From: CAZMGB01 sp964565775
GTDB taxonomy: Bacteria; Chloroflexota; Dehalococcoidia; DSTF01; JALHUB01
Reading direction: 5' to 3'
Assembly: GCA_964565775.1 (NCBI GenBank)
Contig: CAZMGB010000011.1
Span: 53,127 to 117,126, forward strand
DNA: 64,000 nt
Shown here one piece after another: positions 35,972-44,720 of this stretch. The translations under genes were made by a program, and so were the position numbers. The notes under the pieces were generated by a model. That model had not been told where the DNA came from and searched no databases. It worked only from the letters and a program-made list of their open reading frames with translations. How positions within the stretch are numbered: position 1 is the first letter of the stretch; each line of letters begins with the position of its first letter.

Positions 35972-37516
35972 ATGATGGGCCGCCGCCGCTTCGCGCCGAA
36001 GCTCTACTACCAGCTCTCCCTCGACCGCCTCATCCCCGAGAACCATCTCCTCCGCCGCATCGCTCAAGTCATCGACTTCTCTTTCGTCTACCTCCTGGCC
36101 AGGCCCTACTACAGTCACACCGGGCAGCCCTCGGTCGACCCCGTCGTCCTCTTCAAGGCGCTCCTTATCGGCTACCTTTACGGCGTCACCTCGGAGCGCC
36201 GACTAATGGAAGAGATCCAGGTCAATCTCGCTTACCGCTGGTTCCTGGGCTATGACCTGGATGAGGCCATTCCCGACCGCAGCGTCCTATCCAAAGCGAG
36301 GGTCCGCTTCGGCATAGAGGTGTTTGAGACCTTCTTCAACCGGACGGTGGACTTCTGTCAGCAGGCTGGCCTGGTGCGCGGCGAAGCGGCGTTCGTCGAC
36401 TCAACGCTGATACAGGCGAACGCGGCTCTGGCCTCGCTCGAGCCGAGCCTTGGCCATCGGCCCCCGATGTCGCCCGAGCGATACGTGAGGAAGCTATTTG
36501 AAGAGAACCCCGCCGGGGACCAGGGACCCCCTTCTGTGCGGCCTGCCGACCCATCGGTCGACGAGCCCGGGAGGTCAGAAGAGAGACCAGCTTCCGCCAA
36601 GCGCCCGCCGGCCAATCAGCGCGCCCGCAGTCGCACCGACCCAGAAGCCAGCGTCATCGACCACCCTACCTTTGGCCTGCACCTCGCCTATAAGGCGCAC
36701 ATGGCCGTCGACGATCATCCGGCCCGCGTCATTACTGCGGCGGTAGTGACTCCTGGCGCCACGGCCGACGAGTACCTGCTGGAGGAGTTGTTGTGGCGCC
36801 ACCGACAGCGAGTGGGCCGGCTCCCTCGTGATGTAGTGGGTGACCGGCGCTACGGTACCCTTCACCACTATCGCTACCTGGCCGAACTTGGCATTCGAGC
36901 CGTCATTCCCCATAGAGCGGGAAAGAAACGCAATGCTGGCGGAGTGTGGAACATCCAGGACTTCCACTACAACACGGAGTCCGACACCTACACCTGCCCT
37001 GCTGGTGAAACCCTCACCCGCCACGCAGTCCGGGTAAGCGAGCGCATGGTCGCTTACAGGGCGCCGCCTGGGGTCTGCCGATCATGCCCGCTCCGGAGCC
37101 AGTGCTCCCCCAGCGGGAAGGAGCGGGGCCTGAGACGTTCCTTCGACCGCGGCTTCCTGGAGGAGGCGCAACGCTGGCTGGAGACTGAGGAGGGGAAGCA
37201 CAGACGGCAGCAACGGAAGGTGTATGTGGAGACAGTCTTCGCCATCGCGAAGGACCGTCACGGGCTGAGGCGAGCTCAGTGGCGGGGCAAGTGGAAGGTC
37301 CAGATTCAGGTCTGGCTGACAGCGGCGGCGATGAACATCAAGAAGCTGGCAGGTGCTGCCGCAGGTAGGGGAGGTGCCGGAGCCGACGCAGCTCAGGCCA
37401 CTTCCCATTATCTCGTTGCCTGGGCGGGCGCTCGCCTTCGTTGGCTGCTATTGCTCCTATTCCCCCACCGAATCAGGCTTGGGCAACAAGCCCCTCCGTT
37501 ATCGGCCCTTCATTGA
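35972..37516 (+). mobile_element. IS1182-family transposase
   Basis: 514 aa from ATG of MMGRRRFAPKL, with GGGAGG upstream. N-terminal DUF772-type helices: YYQLSLDRLIPENHLLRRI and VLFKALLIGYLYGVTSERR. DDE core: FVDSTLIQANAAL (first Asp), DVVGDRRYGTLHHYRYL (second Asp), and YVETVFAIAKDRHGLRRAQWRGK (Glu). A CRSCPLRSQC zinc-like motif precedes the last helix. Full-length and uninterrupted, so it may be active, although terminal inverted repeats could not be fixed by eye. The last ~80 residues (RWLLLLLFPHRIR) are atypical and may extend past the true end. Bases 37517-37793 carry no convincing gene. Confidence 0.88.
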
Positions 37517-37793
37517 TCCTGACGACGCGGCCAGGCGGGTCCACGCCTACACAACATGAGCCCGAGCAGCCCGGGTGGCATCACCGCAGAGGGGAGCGCT
37601 GCCGCAGCGCTGCCTGCATCACGTCCATAGGTGAGTGCCAGCGACGCTGCACCCAGACGTGGACGTCGGCCAAGTGTATGTACTTCGGCGCCTGCTCCAA
37701 TGTCGCACGGCCGAGGATCCGTTCCAAAGAAGAGGGGCCCCCGCCGTTCATGAGGTAGAAGAAGGTTTGTGGGGACAGACCTGATCGGAGATG

Positions 37794-38975
37794 CTAGGGC
37801 ATGTCCTTATCGAGAACCATCAACGTATGAAAGCCGATGGTGGCTCCCCAGGCATGGGCCAGCGCGGTCTTGACGTTCGGGACCTGCCGCTGGTCCGCCT
37901 TGCCCATCACTTGCAGGGCCGCCTCCGCCACGCGGAGGAGGCCGGAGGCGCCGACAGGGTTGGTGCAGAGAGTGCCTCCGGAGGGGCAGACTGGCAGCTC
38001 GCCGTCCATGGCCGTGACGCCCTCCCGGATGAGCTTGTGGCCTTCGCCCTTGCCGCAGAAGCCCAGTGCCTCGTACTCCAGGATCTGCTGGATGGTGAAG
38101 GCGTTGTACAGCTCGGCCACGTCCAGCTCCCGGCGAGGGTTGTCGATCTTAGCCAGCCGATAGATGCGGCGGGCCAGCATAGCCAGGTTGTCCCAGTCCT
38201 CGACCCAGGGACGGTCGCCCATGAAGTAGCTATCGGTGATCTGGCCGCAGGCGCGGATCCAGGCTGGCCGTTTGGCCAGCTTGGGCGCTTTCTCCTCCGA
38301 GGCGAAGATGACAGCGCAAGCGCCGTCCGACGACGGACAGCAGTCGGAGAGGCGCAGGGGCCACGACAGCATTCGCGAGTTCAAGGCGTCTTCTACGGTG
38401 AACTTGAAGCGCAAGTGGGCATAAGGGTTGTTGGAGGAGTTGTCGTGGTTCTGCACCGCCACCCTGGCCAGGTCTTCCTCAGTGGTGCCGTAGTAGTGCA
38501 TGTGGCTGGCGGCCTGGAGGGCACCAACGGTGATGGCCCCTGTTCCTAGGCCCCGCTCGTAGACGGGCTCTGCGGCTGTGTTCAGCACCCGCTGGGCATC
38601 CAGCGTCTCCCCCACGCGCTGGGAGCACACCACCAGCACCACGTCGAACATGCCGGAGGCAACGTGGTAGTACCCGCCGAGGGCCGCCGAGCCGCCGGTG
38701 GTGCCGCCAGTGCTGATCTTGAGCAGGGGCTTGTTGAGCGCACCGGCGCTGGCACAGGCATCGACGCACCAGCGCTCGGGGGCATTGAGCCCGTCGAAGG
38801 GGTCCATCGACCCATAGACCACGGCGTCCACGGCGTCCACGGCCTCCGGACCGATGCCGCAGTCCTGAAGGGCGGCGCTCACCGCCTCGTAGACAAGCTC
38901 CGGGTAGGCGACATCGCGGCGCCAGCTAGAGCAGCGCGTGAGGCCCACCCCGACGATAGCCACTCTTCTGGGCAT
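37794..38975 (-). CDS. Thiolase-like (DitF/SCPx type) protein lacking the catalytic Cys
   Basis: 393 aa. Thiolase fold: VAIVGVGLTRCSSWRRD, AVDAVVYGSMDPFDG, EDLARVAVQNHDNSSNNP, ELYNAFTIQQILEYEALGF and the last GTLCTNPVGASGLLRVAEA. At the usual nucleophile position the sequence is KISTGGTTGGSAALGG, without Cys, and the GHP histidine is replaced by Asn (NPVGASG). DitF-like partners of this kind catalyse retro-aldol steps together with a DUF35 protein or act on steroid- or terpene-like acyl-CoAs. No DUF35 gene is adjacent. It is the terminal gene of the catabolic island; its stop lies 3 kb from the tRNAs. Confidence 0.78.
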   Translation of the reverse strand: MPRRVAIVGVGLTRCSSWRRDVAYPELVYEAVSAALQDCGIGPEAVDAVDAVVYGSMDPFDGLNAPERWCVDACASAGALNKPLLKISTGGTTGGSAALGGYYHVASGMFDVVLVVCSQRVGETLDAQRVLNTAAEPVYERGLGTGAITVGALQAASHMHYYGTTEEDLARVAVQNHDNSSNNPYAHLRFKFTVEDALNSRMLSWPLRLSDCCPSSDGACAVIFASEEKAPKLAKRPAWIRACGQITDSYFMGDRPWVEDWDNLAMLARRIYRLAKIDNPRRELDVAELYNAFTIQQILEYEALGFCGKGEGHKLIREGVTAMDGELPVCPSGGTLCTNPVGASGLLRVAEAALQVMGKADQRQVPNVKTALAHAWGATIGFHTLMVLDKDMP

Positions 38976-38977
38976 GG

Positions 38978-40267
38978 CTAATCCCCTCCCTCGTCAGCAT
39001 ACACAGGCTCACCCAGACCCTTGCAGGCGACAACCCTGCCGGGTGTAGATTCGAAACTCACTGGCTCGCCGAACTCCGCCCATTCGCCGTTCTCCACCTT
39101 GATGTAGAGCTCTATCTCTGATGGACGGTGGTCGGTGGCACTGAGGCTCGCGGGAGCCAGGCACAGGGTGCAGCAGAAGTCGCGGATGGCTTCAGCACCG
39201 TCCACTACGCTTTCCCGGGTCAGGTTCGGGCCCGCGTTCTCCAGCGCTTTCACCGTCATTTCGGCCATGCCTTGACCGTAGACAGTAAGGTTGCTGGGCG
39301 GGACGCTGGGGGCAAACTCCTGCATGATTTGGATGTGCCGCTGGATGCCGGGGTCATCGGTGTGGTAGATCTGTTTGCCGAAGACGACGCTGACCACGCC
39401 CTCCGCGTTCTTGGCACCGGCCAGTTGGATGAATATGTCGGTAGCGTTTATTCCGCTAACAAGGATGGGCACGTCCCAACTCAAGACCTCTCGCGCTACC
39501 TTGACCAGACTGGCCGCCGGCGGCGGAATGGCATAGGCAGCGACGACGTCCGGGTTGGCCCTCATCAGACTCTGAGCCTGCGCGGTGACATCCCATTGGG
39601 TGGTTTCATAGGTTTCGCGGGCAACAATCTCAACGTCGCTGCCCTCCAGCCCCAGGCGGATGCCTGCCTCGCCGTCCTCGCCAGCCTCGTCGTTCTGGAC
39701 CAGCAGAGCCAGCCTCTTGCCGTTGTAGTGCTCGGCGATGTACTTGCCGAGCATCCTCCCCTCAGTATAGTAGTCGGGGTTGCCGCCGAAGCGGGTCTTC
39801 ACCACAGGGTCCGTGAACCTGTCGAGACCACCGCCGATGAAAAGGTCGGGGATGCCCCGTTCTTCCAGGTACCCCATGACGGCAGCGTGCGTCGGGTCGC
39901 CCAGGCCGCCCACCATGGCGAAAATGCCGTCCTCCTCTACCAGCTTACGCACTACCTCCACCGTGTCCGCCGGGCTGTAGTGGTCATCGCCCACCAGAAG
40001 CTTGATCTTGCGGCCGTAGACGCCGCCCTGGGAGTTGATGTAATCGAAGTAAGCCCGCATGCCGTCGGCGACAGGCGCATAGGCCGCCGCCGGCGTCTGG
40101 CTCAAGGGGAAATGGGCCCCGAGCAGTATCGCTGTGTCGGTCACGCCCGGCACCTTCTGGACACCAGGCGTCTCTATGCGTGCCTCTCGGTGACCACAGG
40201 CTACCATGAGAAAACAGACGAGAAGTACGCCGGCCAGAAGGGGGCCGTACCGCCGTCGCGGTATCAT
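38978..40267 (-). CDS. Branched-chain-amino-acid-type ABC substrate-binding lipoprotein
   Basis: 429 aa from ATG (MIPRRRYGPL), ten bases after GGAGG; an in-frame GTG at 40273 is also possible. Signal peptide with lipobox LMVACG. The periplasmic-binding-fold type I (LivJ-like) body has ILLGAHFPLSQTPAAAYAPV, DGMRAYFDYINSQGGVYGRK and YGQGMAEMTVKALENAGPN. It captures a small organic acid or amide at the cell surface. No permease or ATPase genes are in the island, so it must use a distant transporter or act as a sensor. Two bases separate its stop from the thiolase-like start. Confidence 0.85.
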   Translation of the reverse strand: MIPRRRYGPLLAGVLLVCFLMVACGHREARIETPGVQKVPGVTDTAILLGAHFPLSQTPAAAYAPVADGMRAYFDYINSQGGVYGRKIKLLVGDDHYSPADTVEVVRKLVEEDGIFAMVGGLGDPTHAAVMGYLEERGIPDLFIGGGLDRFTDPVVKTRFGGNPDYYTEGRMLGKYIAEHYNGKRLALLVQNDEAGEDGEAGIRLGLEGSDVEIVARETYETTQWDVTAQAQSLMRANPDVVAAYAIPPPAASLVKVAREVLSWDVPILVSGINATDIFIQLAGAKNAEGVVSVVFGKQIYHTDDPGIQRHIQIMQEFAPSVPPSNLTVYGQGMAEMTVKALENAGPNLTRESVVDGAEAIRDFCCTLCLAPASLSATDHRPSEIELYIKVENGEWAEFGEPVSFESTPGRVVACKGLGEPVYADEGGD

Positions 40268-40322
40268 TGTCACTCACCCTCCTTCCGTCATCCTAGCAGC
40301 CACCCTTCACCGGGGGGAGCTT

Positions 40323-41219
40323 TCAGCTTTCCAGCGCCGGCCGTAGGTCGCGTGCGAAACCCTCCATGCGCTCCAGGGCCAGCTCAATGGTACGGCCGGA
40401 GAACACCAGAGAGGCATGCCGAACACCGATCTCGCGGTAGCGACGCAGCGTTTCCAGGGCAGCCTCCGGCCCGCTCGACCAGAGGTAGCTCTCTGTGCGG
40501 ACGGACAGGACGATGTCATCAGGGTCACGGCCGACCTCCACCGCAAGCCGGCGCAACAACTGATGGCGCTCGTCCAGGAGCTCGGGCGGGCCACCGGCGT
40601 GCCACCCATCAGCCAAGCGGGCGACCCGGCGCAAGGCGGCCTCGGCCCATCCGCCCATCCAGATGGGTGGATGGGGCTTCCTGAGGGGCTTCGGGTGGAA
40701 GCCCACGTCGTCCAGGCTGTAGAAGCGTCCACGGAAGGAGGGGTGCTCCTCCGTCCAAAGAGTCTTGATGAGGCGCAGGTACTCCTCAGTGCGGGCGCCG
40801 CGCTCGGCAAAGGGCACACCCAAGGCATCGAACTCCTCAGGCAGCCAGCCGATGCCAGCGCCGAAGATGAGGCGGCCGCCGGAGAGCACGTCCAGGGTAG
40901 CCAGCATCTTGGCCGTGAGAACGGGGTTGCGCTGGGGCACCACCAGCACAGACAAGCCCAGGAGCACGCGCTGGGTGCAGGCAGCGGCGAAGAGAAGCGT
41001 GGAGATAGCCTCGAGGAAATTCCAGTCCGGGGGCGCCGGGAAGGCGGGGCCTCCGGCAGCAGAGCCGGGATATTGGCCGCCGATTTGCCGGGGTATGACC
41101 ACATGGTCGCTCACCCAAAGGGAGTCGAAGCCCAGCTCCTCGGCGCGGCGGGCCATAGCCAGAACGCCTTCGCGCGTGGCGTTGCGCCCCACCTGAGGCA
41201 AGTGAACGCCTAGCTCCAC
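40323..41219 (-). CDS. LLM-class F420-dependent oxidoreductase
   Basis: 298 aa from GTG (VAVELGVHLPQVGRN); upstream frame is rich in Arg/Gly and not conserved in the family. TIM-barrel luciferase-like enzyme of the TIGR03619 group: LGVHLPQVGR, FDSLWVSDHVVIP, RVLLGLSVLVVPQRNPVL, FGAGIGWLPEEFDALGVPF and HPPIWMGGWAEAALRR. It uses reduced F420 or flavin for oxidation or hydride transfer. In this island it may do the first oxygenation or a ketone/alcohol step. It is 54 bp from the solute-binding gene. Confidence 0.82.
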   Translation of the reverse strand: MELGVHLPQVGRNATREGVLAMARRAEELGFDSLWVSDHVVIPRQIGGQYPGSAAGGPAFPAPPDWNFLEAISTLLFAAACTQRVLLGLSVLVVPQRNPVLTAKMLATLDVLSGGRLIFGAGIGWLPEEFDALGVPFAERGARTEEYLRLIKTLWTEEHPSFRGRFYSLDDVGFHPKPLRKPHPPIWMGGWAEAALRRVARLADGWHAGGPPELLDERHQLLRRLAVEVGRDPDDIVLSVRTESYLWSSGPEAALETLRRYREIGVRHASLVFSGRTIELALERMEGFARDLRPALES

Positions 41220-41369
41220 GGCAACCGCCCCCCGACGGTTCCTCTCACCTGGTCCTGAGGTCGTGCGCCCGGCGGGACAAAGGAGGAGCAACCGACCCGT
41301 GCTGTCTCGGGTGGCCCGCCGTTCGCCCATCTGCTCCCGCCCCATCCGGCCAGGGAGTAACGCCTCGGC

Positions 41370-42275
41370 TCACCCCTGACCCTGTCCTTCGTTCGGCGCC
41401 TCAACGTCCAGCCCCAGGATGCTGATGGCGTTCTTGTAATAGATGCGCTCCATTATCTCCGGCGGGTATCCTTCCCGCTCGTAGTCCCCGAACAAACGCT
41501 GGTGGCTGATTACCGGGTAGTCGCTGCCGAACATAACGCGGTCCTTGAGCCGCCCCTTGATCTCCCGCTTGAGGGATTCGGGGAAGTACTTTGGCGACCA
41601 GCCCGACAGGTCGATGAACACGTTCGGCTTGTGGATGGCGATGGCGATGGTCTCGTCCTGCCACGGCCATGAGGGATGACAGCAGATGATCTTGAGATCA
41701 GGAAAGTCGGCGGCGACGTCGTCGATGTACGGTATCGGGCGGGTGTACTTGAGGTGTATGCCACCGCCCCCCTTCATGTTGGCGCCAAGACCCGTGGTTC
41801 CGGTATGGAACTGGACACTTGCGCCGAGTTCTTGACACTTCTCCCACAGGGGGTAGAAGCGCTGATCGTTGGGGTAAAACGCCTGGGCAGCCTGCTGGAA
41901 CTTCAGACCCATCATGCCTAGCTCCTTGATGGCCCGTTCCGCCTCGGCAAGAGCCATTTTGCCCTTCCAGGGGTCCACGCAGCCATAGGCGCCGATGAAA
42001 GCCTCCGGGTAGTCCTTGACTACCTTGGCGACGTAGTCATTGCTCACCCGGGGTAGCCCAGTGTTGGCCTCGGCGTCCCAGGCGACCAGAATGCCTTTCA
42101 CCCCGGCGTTGATGAAATCCTGGGCCATGGCCTCCTCGCTCTTTGCCATGGCCAGAACCTGATCGTCGCCAACCTCCATCTTGAGGTAGTACTCCATGAG
42201 GCCCTTCTGGTACTTCAGAAGGCTGAGAACGCCTTCGCGGGTAGAGATGTGAGCATGGACATCGATGGCTTTCAT
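41370..42275 (-). CDS. Amidohydrolase family 2 (ACMSD-like) protein
   Basis: 301 aa. TIM-barrel metal enzyme: IDVHAHISTREG supplies the HxH, AYGCVDPWKGK, ASVQFHTGTTGLG (His), IICCHPSWPWQDE (His) and MFGSDYPVISHQR (Asp). Related enzymes are 2-amino-3-carboxymuconate-semialdehyde and gamma-resorcylate decarboxylases and lactone hydrolases. GGAGGGAAG precedes the ATG. In the island it could decarboxylate or hydrolyse a ring-cleavage product. The specific reaction cannot be read from the sequence. Confidence 0.82.
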   Translation of the reverse strand: MKAIDVHAHISTREGVLSLLKYQKGLMEYYLKMEVGDDQVLAMAKSEEAMAQDFINAGVKGILVAWDAEANTGLPRVSNDYVAKVVKDYPEAFIGAYGCVDPWKGKMALAEAERAIKELGMMGLKFQQAAQAFYPNDQRFYPLWEKCQELGASVQFHTGTTGLGANMKGGGGIHLKYTRPIPYIDDVAADFPDLKIICCHPSWPWQDETIAIAIHKPNVFIDLSGWSPKYFPESLKREIKGRLKDRVMFGSDYPVISHQRLFGDYEREGYPPEIMERIYYKNAISILGLDVEAPNEGQGQG

Positions 42276-42296
42276 CTTCCCTCCTTGGGTATGCCC

Positions 42297-43433
42297 TCAG
42301 AAGGCCAGTTCGCGGGCTATGATGACGTAATGGATCTCCGAGGTGCCCTCGGTGATGGGACAGAGCTTCGCATCCCTGAAGTAGCGTTCGACGGGGAGGT
42401 CCGTGATGTAGCCGTAGCCTCCATGTATCTGTAGGGCCTCTGCCGTTATCCGTTCCGCCACTTCGGCGGCGAAGAGCTTGGCCATCGAGACCTCTTTTGT
42501 GCAGTGCGCACTTTCGTCCAGGAGCGCCGCCGCCCTATAGACAAGCAATCGGGCGGCGTCAATTTCCATGGCCATGCGCGCGATCTTGAAGCGGGTAACC
42601 TGGAACTTGGAGATGGGCCGGCCAAACTGTATCCGCTGCTGGGCATAGCTGAAGGCAGCCTCGAACGCCGCCTGAGCAATGCCCACAGCCCGGCTGGCGA
42701 CGATCACACGGCCCCCGTCCAGAAGCTGCATGATGTTCATAAAGCCGGCCTCGGGGGAGCCCAGCAGGTCATCCTTGTGCACCCGCACGTCTTCCAGCAA
42801 CAGTTCTGCGGTCTCAGCAGAGCGATGCCCTAGTTTGTCCAGCTTGCGGGTCACGGAGAATCCAGGTAGAGACGTATCCACGATGAACAGGTTCATGCCG
42901 GCGTAGCCCTTATTCTTGTCGGTGTAGGCGGCGATGAACACGTAGTCGGCGAACGTCCCGTTGGTGATGAAGATCTTGGACCCGTTGAGCACAAAGTAGT
43001 CGCCGTCGCGGCGGGCCGTGGTCTCGATGGCGCTTACGTCGGAGCCGGCGTTAGGCTCGGTGATGCCCAGCGCAAAGACCTTCTCTCCGCGAAAGGCAGA
43101 AGGAAGGTATCTCCTTTTCTGTTCTTCGGTGCCCAGGAGGTAGATGGCCCCCGGGCCCATAGCCACGGAGAAGAGCCCGACGGCGATGCCGCTGCAGACG
43201 CGGGCCAGCTCCTCGGCGAGGATGCATACCATGATCATGTCGCCACCGGAGCCCCCGTACTCCTCCGGAAAGCTGACTCCCAGAAGGCCCAGGTCTCTGG
43301 CGCGGGCAATGAGCTGCCTGGGGAACTCCTGTCCCCGCTCTGCTTCCTCAATGAGAGGGGCGATCTCCTTTTCGGCGAAGGCCCGCACCGTCTTGCGGAA
43401 GATCCTGTGCTCGTCAGACAACTCGAAGTCCAT
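42297..43433 (-). CDS. Acyl-CoA dehydrogenase
   Basis: 378 aa, full length. FAD enzyme that makes the alpha-beta double bond of an acyl-CoA. FALGITEPNAGSDVSAI and YFVLNGSKIFITNG (FAD loop), RIQFGRPISKFQ, and LQIHGGYGYITDLPVERYFRDAK, where the Glu of VER is the catalytic base as in short/branched-chain enzymes. Electrons would go to ETF, which is not in the window. Nine bases separate it from the enoyl-CoA hydratase-like gene. Confidence 0.93.
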   Translation of the reverse strand: MDFELSDEHRIFRKTVRAFAEKEIAPLIEEAERGQEFPRQLIARARDLGLLGVSFPEEYGGSGGDMIMVCILAEELARVCSGIAVGLFSVAMGPGAIYLLGTEEQKRRYLPSAFRGEKVFALGITEPNAGSDVSAIETTARRDGDYFVLNGSKIFITNGTFADYVFIAAYTDKNKGYAGMNLFIVDTSLPGFSVTRKLDKLGHRSAETAELLLEDVRVHKDDLLGSPEAGFMNIMQLLDGGRVIVASRAVGIAQAAFEAAFSYAQQRIQFGRPISKFQVTRFKIARMAMEIDAARLLVYRAAALLDESAHCTKEVSMAKLFAAEVAERITAEALQIHGGYGYITDLPVERYFRDAKLCPITEGTSEIHYVIIARELAF

Positions 43434-43442
43434 GATTCATCC

Positions 43443-44231
43443 TTAGCGGCCCGTGAACTGCGGGTCCCGCTTCTCCAGGAAAGCCTTGATTCCTTCCCGC
43501 AAATCTTCGGTCTGGGAGCAAATGGCCTGGGCGGAGGTCTCATAGTCTAGCGCCGCAGGTAGGTCCAGAAGAGGGCTGTGCCGCAACGCCGTCTTCAGCA
43601 TACGAATAGCGACCGCTGGCCCCCGGGCTACCTTCAGGGCCAGCTGTCGCGTGGCGGCCTCCAGCTCCTTTTCATCCACTGCCCTATTCACCAAGCCCAG
43701 CCGTTCGGCTTCCTCTCCGGTAATGACGTCGCCGGTCAGGAGCAGTTCGAACGCCTTCGCCGTCCCCGCCAGCCGGGGAAGGAAGTAGGTAGTGCCCATC
43801 CCGGGGTGAAGGCCGAGCCTCAAGAATCCCAGGCCCAGCTTGGCCTGGCGGGAGGCTATGCGCATGTCGCAAGCGAGGGCCAGTGTACATCCCGCCCCGA
43901 TGGCATGGCCGTTGATAGAGGCGATGGTGGGGATGGGAAGCTCCAGAAGGGAGTGGGTCTTGAGGTAGTACTGCTTGAGAAGCCCCTTCATCTCCTCTAG
44001 GCCCATCCCCGGGGGCGCCACCATGCTCTTGATGTCCCCGCCCGAGGAAAACGCTTTCCCGGAGCCAGTGATCACCACCACCCTGGTCTGCCCGTCGCCC
44101 TTTATCTCGTTGACGGCGGCAGCCAGCTCCTCGATCAGCTCGGCGCTGAGGGCGTTGCGATTGGCAGGACTGTTGAGGGTAATGGTAGCGATGCCATCTT
44201 CGCGCGCTAGGAGGATCTTGGGCTCGCTCAT
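43443..44231 (-). CDS. Enoyl-CoA hydratase/isomerase
   Basis: 262 aa. Crotonase fold: VVVITGSGKAFSSGGDIKSM (oxyanion GGD), IASINGHAIGAGCTLALACD (second oxyanion part), and LRLGLHPGMGTTYFLPRLAG. The PE dipeptide that usually gives one catalytic Glu is replaced (LGFLRLG), as in PaaG-like isomerases, so it may shift a double bond rather than hydrate. Its ATG overlaps the stop of the B12 subunit gene (ATGA), implying translational coupling. Confidence 0.9.
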   Translation of the reverse strand: MSEPKILLAREDGIATITLNSPANRNALSAELIEELAAAVNEIKGDGQTRVVVITGSGKAFSSGGDIKSMVAPPGMGLEEMKGLLKQYYLKTHSLLELPIPTIASINGHAIGAGCTLALACDMRIASRQAKLGLGFLRLGLHPGMGTTYFLPRLAGTAKAFELLLTGDVITGEEAERLGLVNRAVDEKELEAATRQLALKVARGPAVAIRMLKTALRHSPLLDLPAALDYETSAQAICSQTEDLREGIKAFLEKRDPQFTGR

Positions 44232-44653
44232 GCTGTTTCCTCACCCGCCAGCGTTAACCGCGCCTTCTCAACTTCCTTGAAGTAGTCCACTATCGTTTGA
44301 CTGGGAGTGCCCGAGGGGAACACTGCCTGGGCGCCCGCCTCCTTGAGCTTGTCGATGTCCTCTTTGAGGATGAGCCCACCGACGACGACGGTGATGTCTC
44401 CGGCGCCCTCTTCCCTCAGGCGCTCGACGACCTTGCGGGTCAATCCGAGGTGAGCGCCGGAGAGGATGCTGAGGCCCACCACGTCCACGTCCTCTTGAAT
44501 GGCGGCCTCGACAATGGCCCCAACGCTTTGACGCAGCCCGGTGTAGATCACTTCCATGCCCGCGTCCCGCAACACCTTGCAGATCATCCGCGCGCCCAGG
44601 TCGTGGCCGTCCAGGCCTGGTTTGGCCACCATCACACGAATCTTCCTCTCCAC
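44228..44653 (-). CDS. B12-binding small subunit of acyl-CoA mutase
   Basis: 141 aa. MCM C-terminal type cobalamin-binding domain: VAKPGLDGHDLGARMICKVL with DxHxxG (His is the lower Co ligand), GLSILSGAHL with the second loop, and VVVGGLILKEDIDKL. It carries adenosylcobalamin for the large subunit encoded upstream (67-bp gap). Separate small subunits are typical of isobutyryl-CoA and 2-hydroxyisobutyryl-CoA mutases and of archaeal MCM. Confidence 0.93.
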   Translation of the reverse strand: MERKIRVMVAKPGLDGHDLGARMICKVLRDAGMEVIYTGLRQSVGAIVEAAIQEDVDVVGLSILSGAHLGLTRKVVERLREEGAGDITVVVGGLILKEDIDKLKEAGAQAVFPSGTPSQTIVDYFKEVEKARLTLAGEETA

Positions 44654-44720
44654 CGGCGAGCCCCCTCTCGAAAGCGCTTTGCTGAGCGCACGCCGCCATC
44701 ACGCCGAGGCGTGACGGTCC

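Noticed and set aside
35724..37486. TTGCCCAAGC / GCTTGGGCAA as terminal inverted repeats of the IS
   Set aside because: The right copy lies inside the transposase reading frame 30 bases before its stop, and no target duplication is visible; ten bases can occur by chance.
37441..37758. 105-codon plus-strand frame after the IS gene
   Set aside because: Overlaps the transposase end, is rich in Pro/Arg/Thr/Cys without periodicity, and has no ribosome site.
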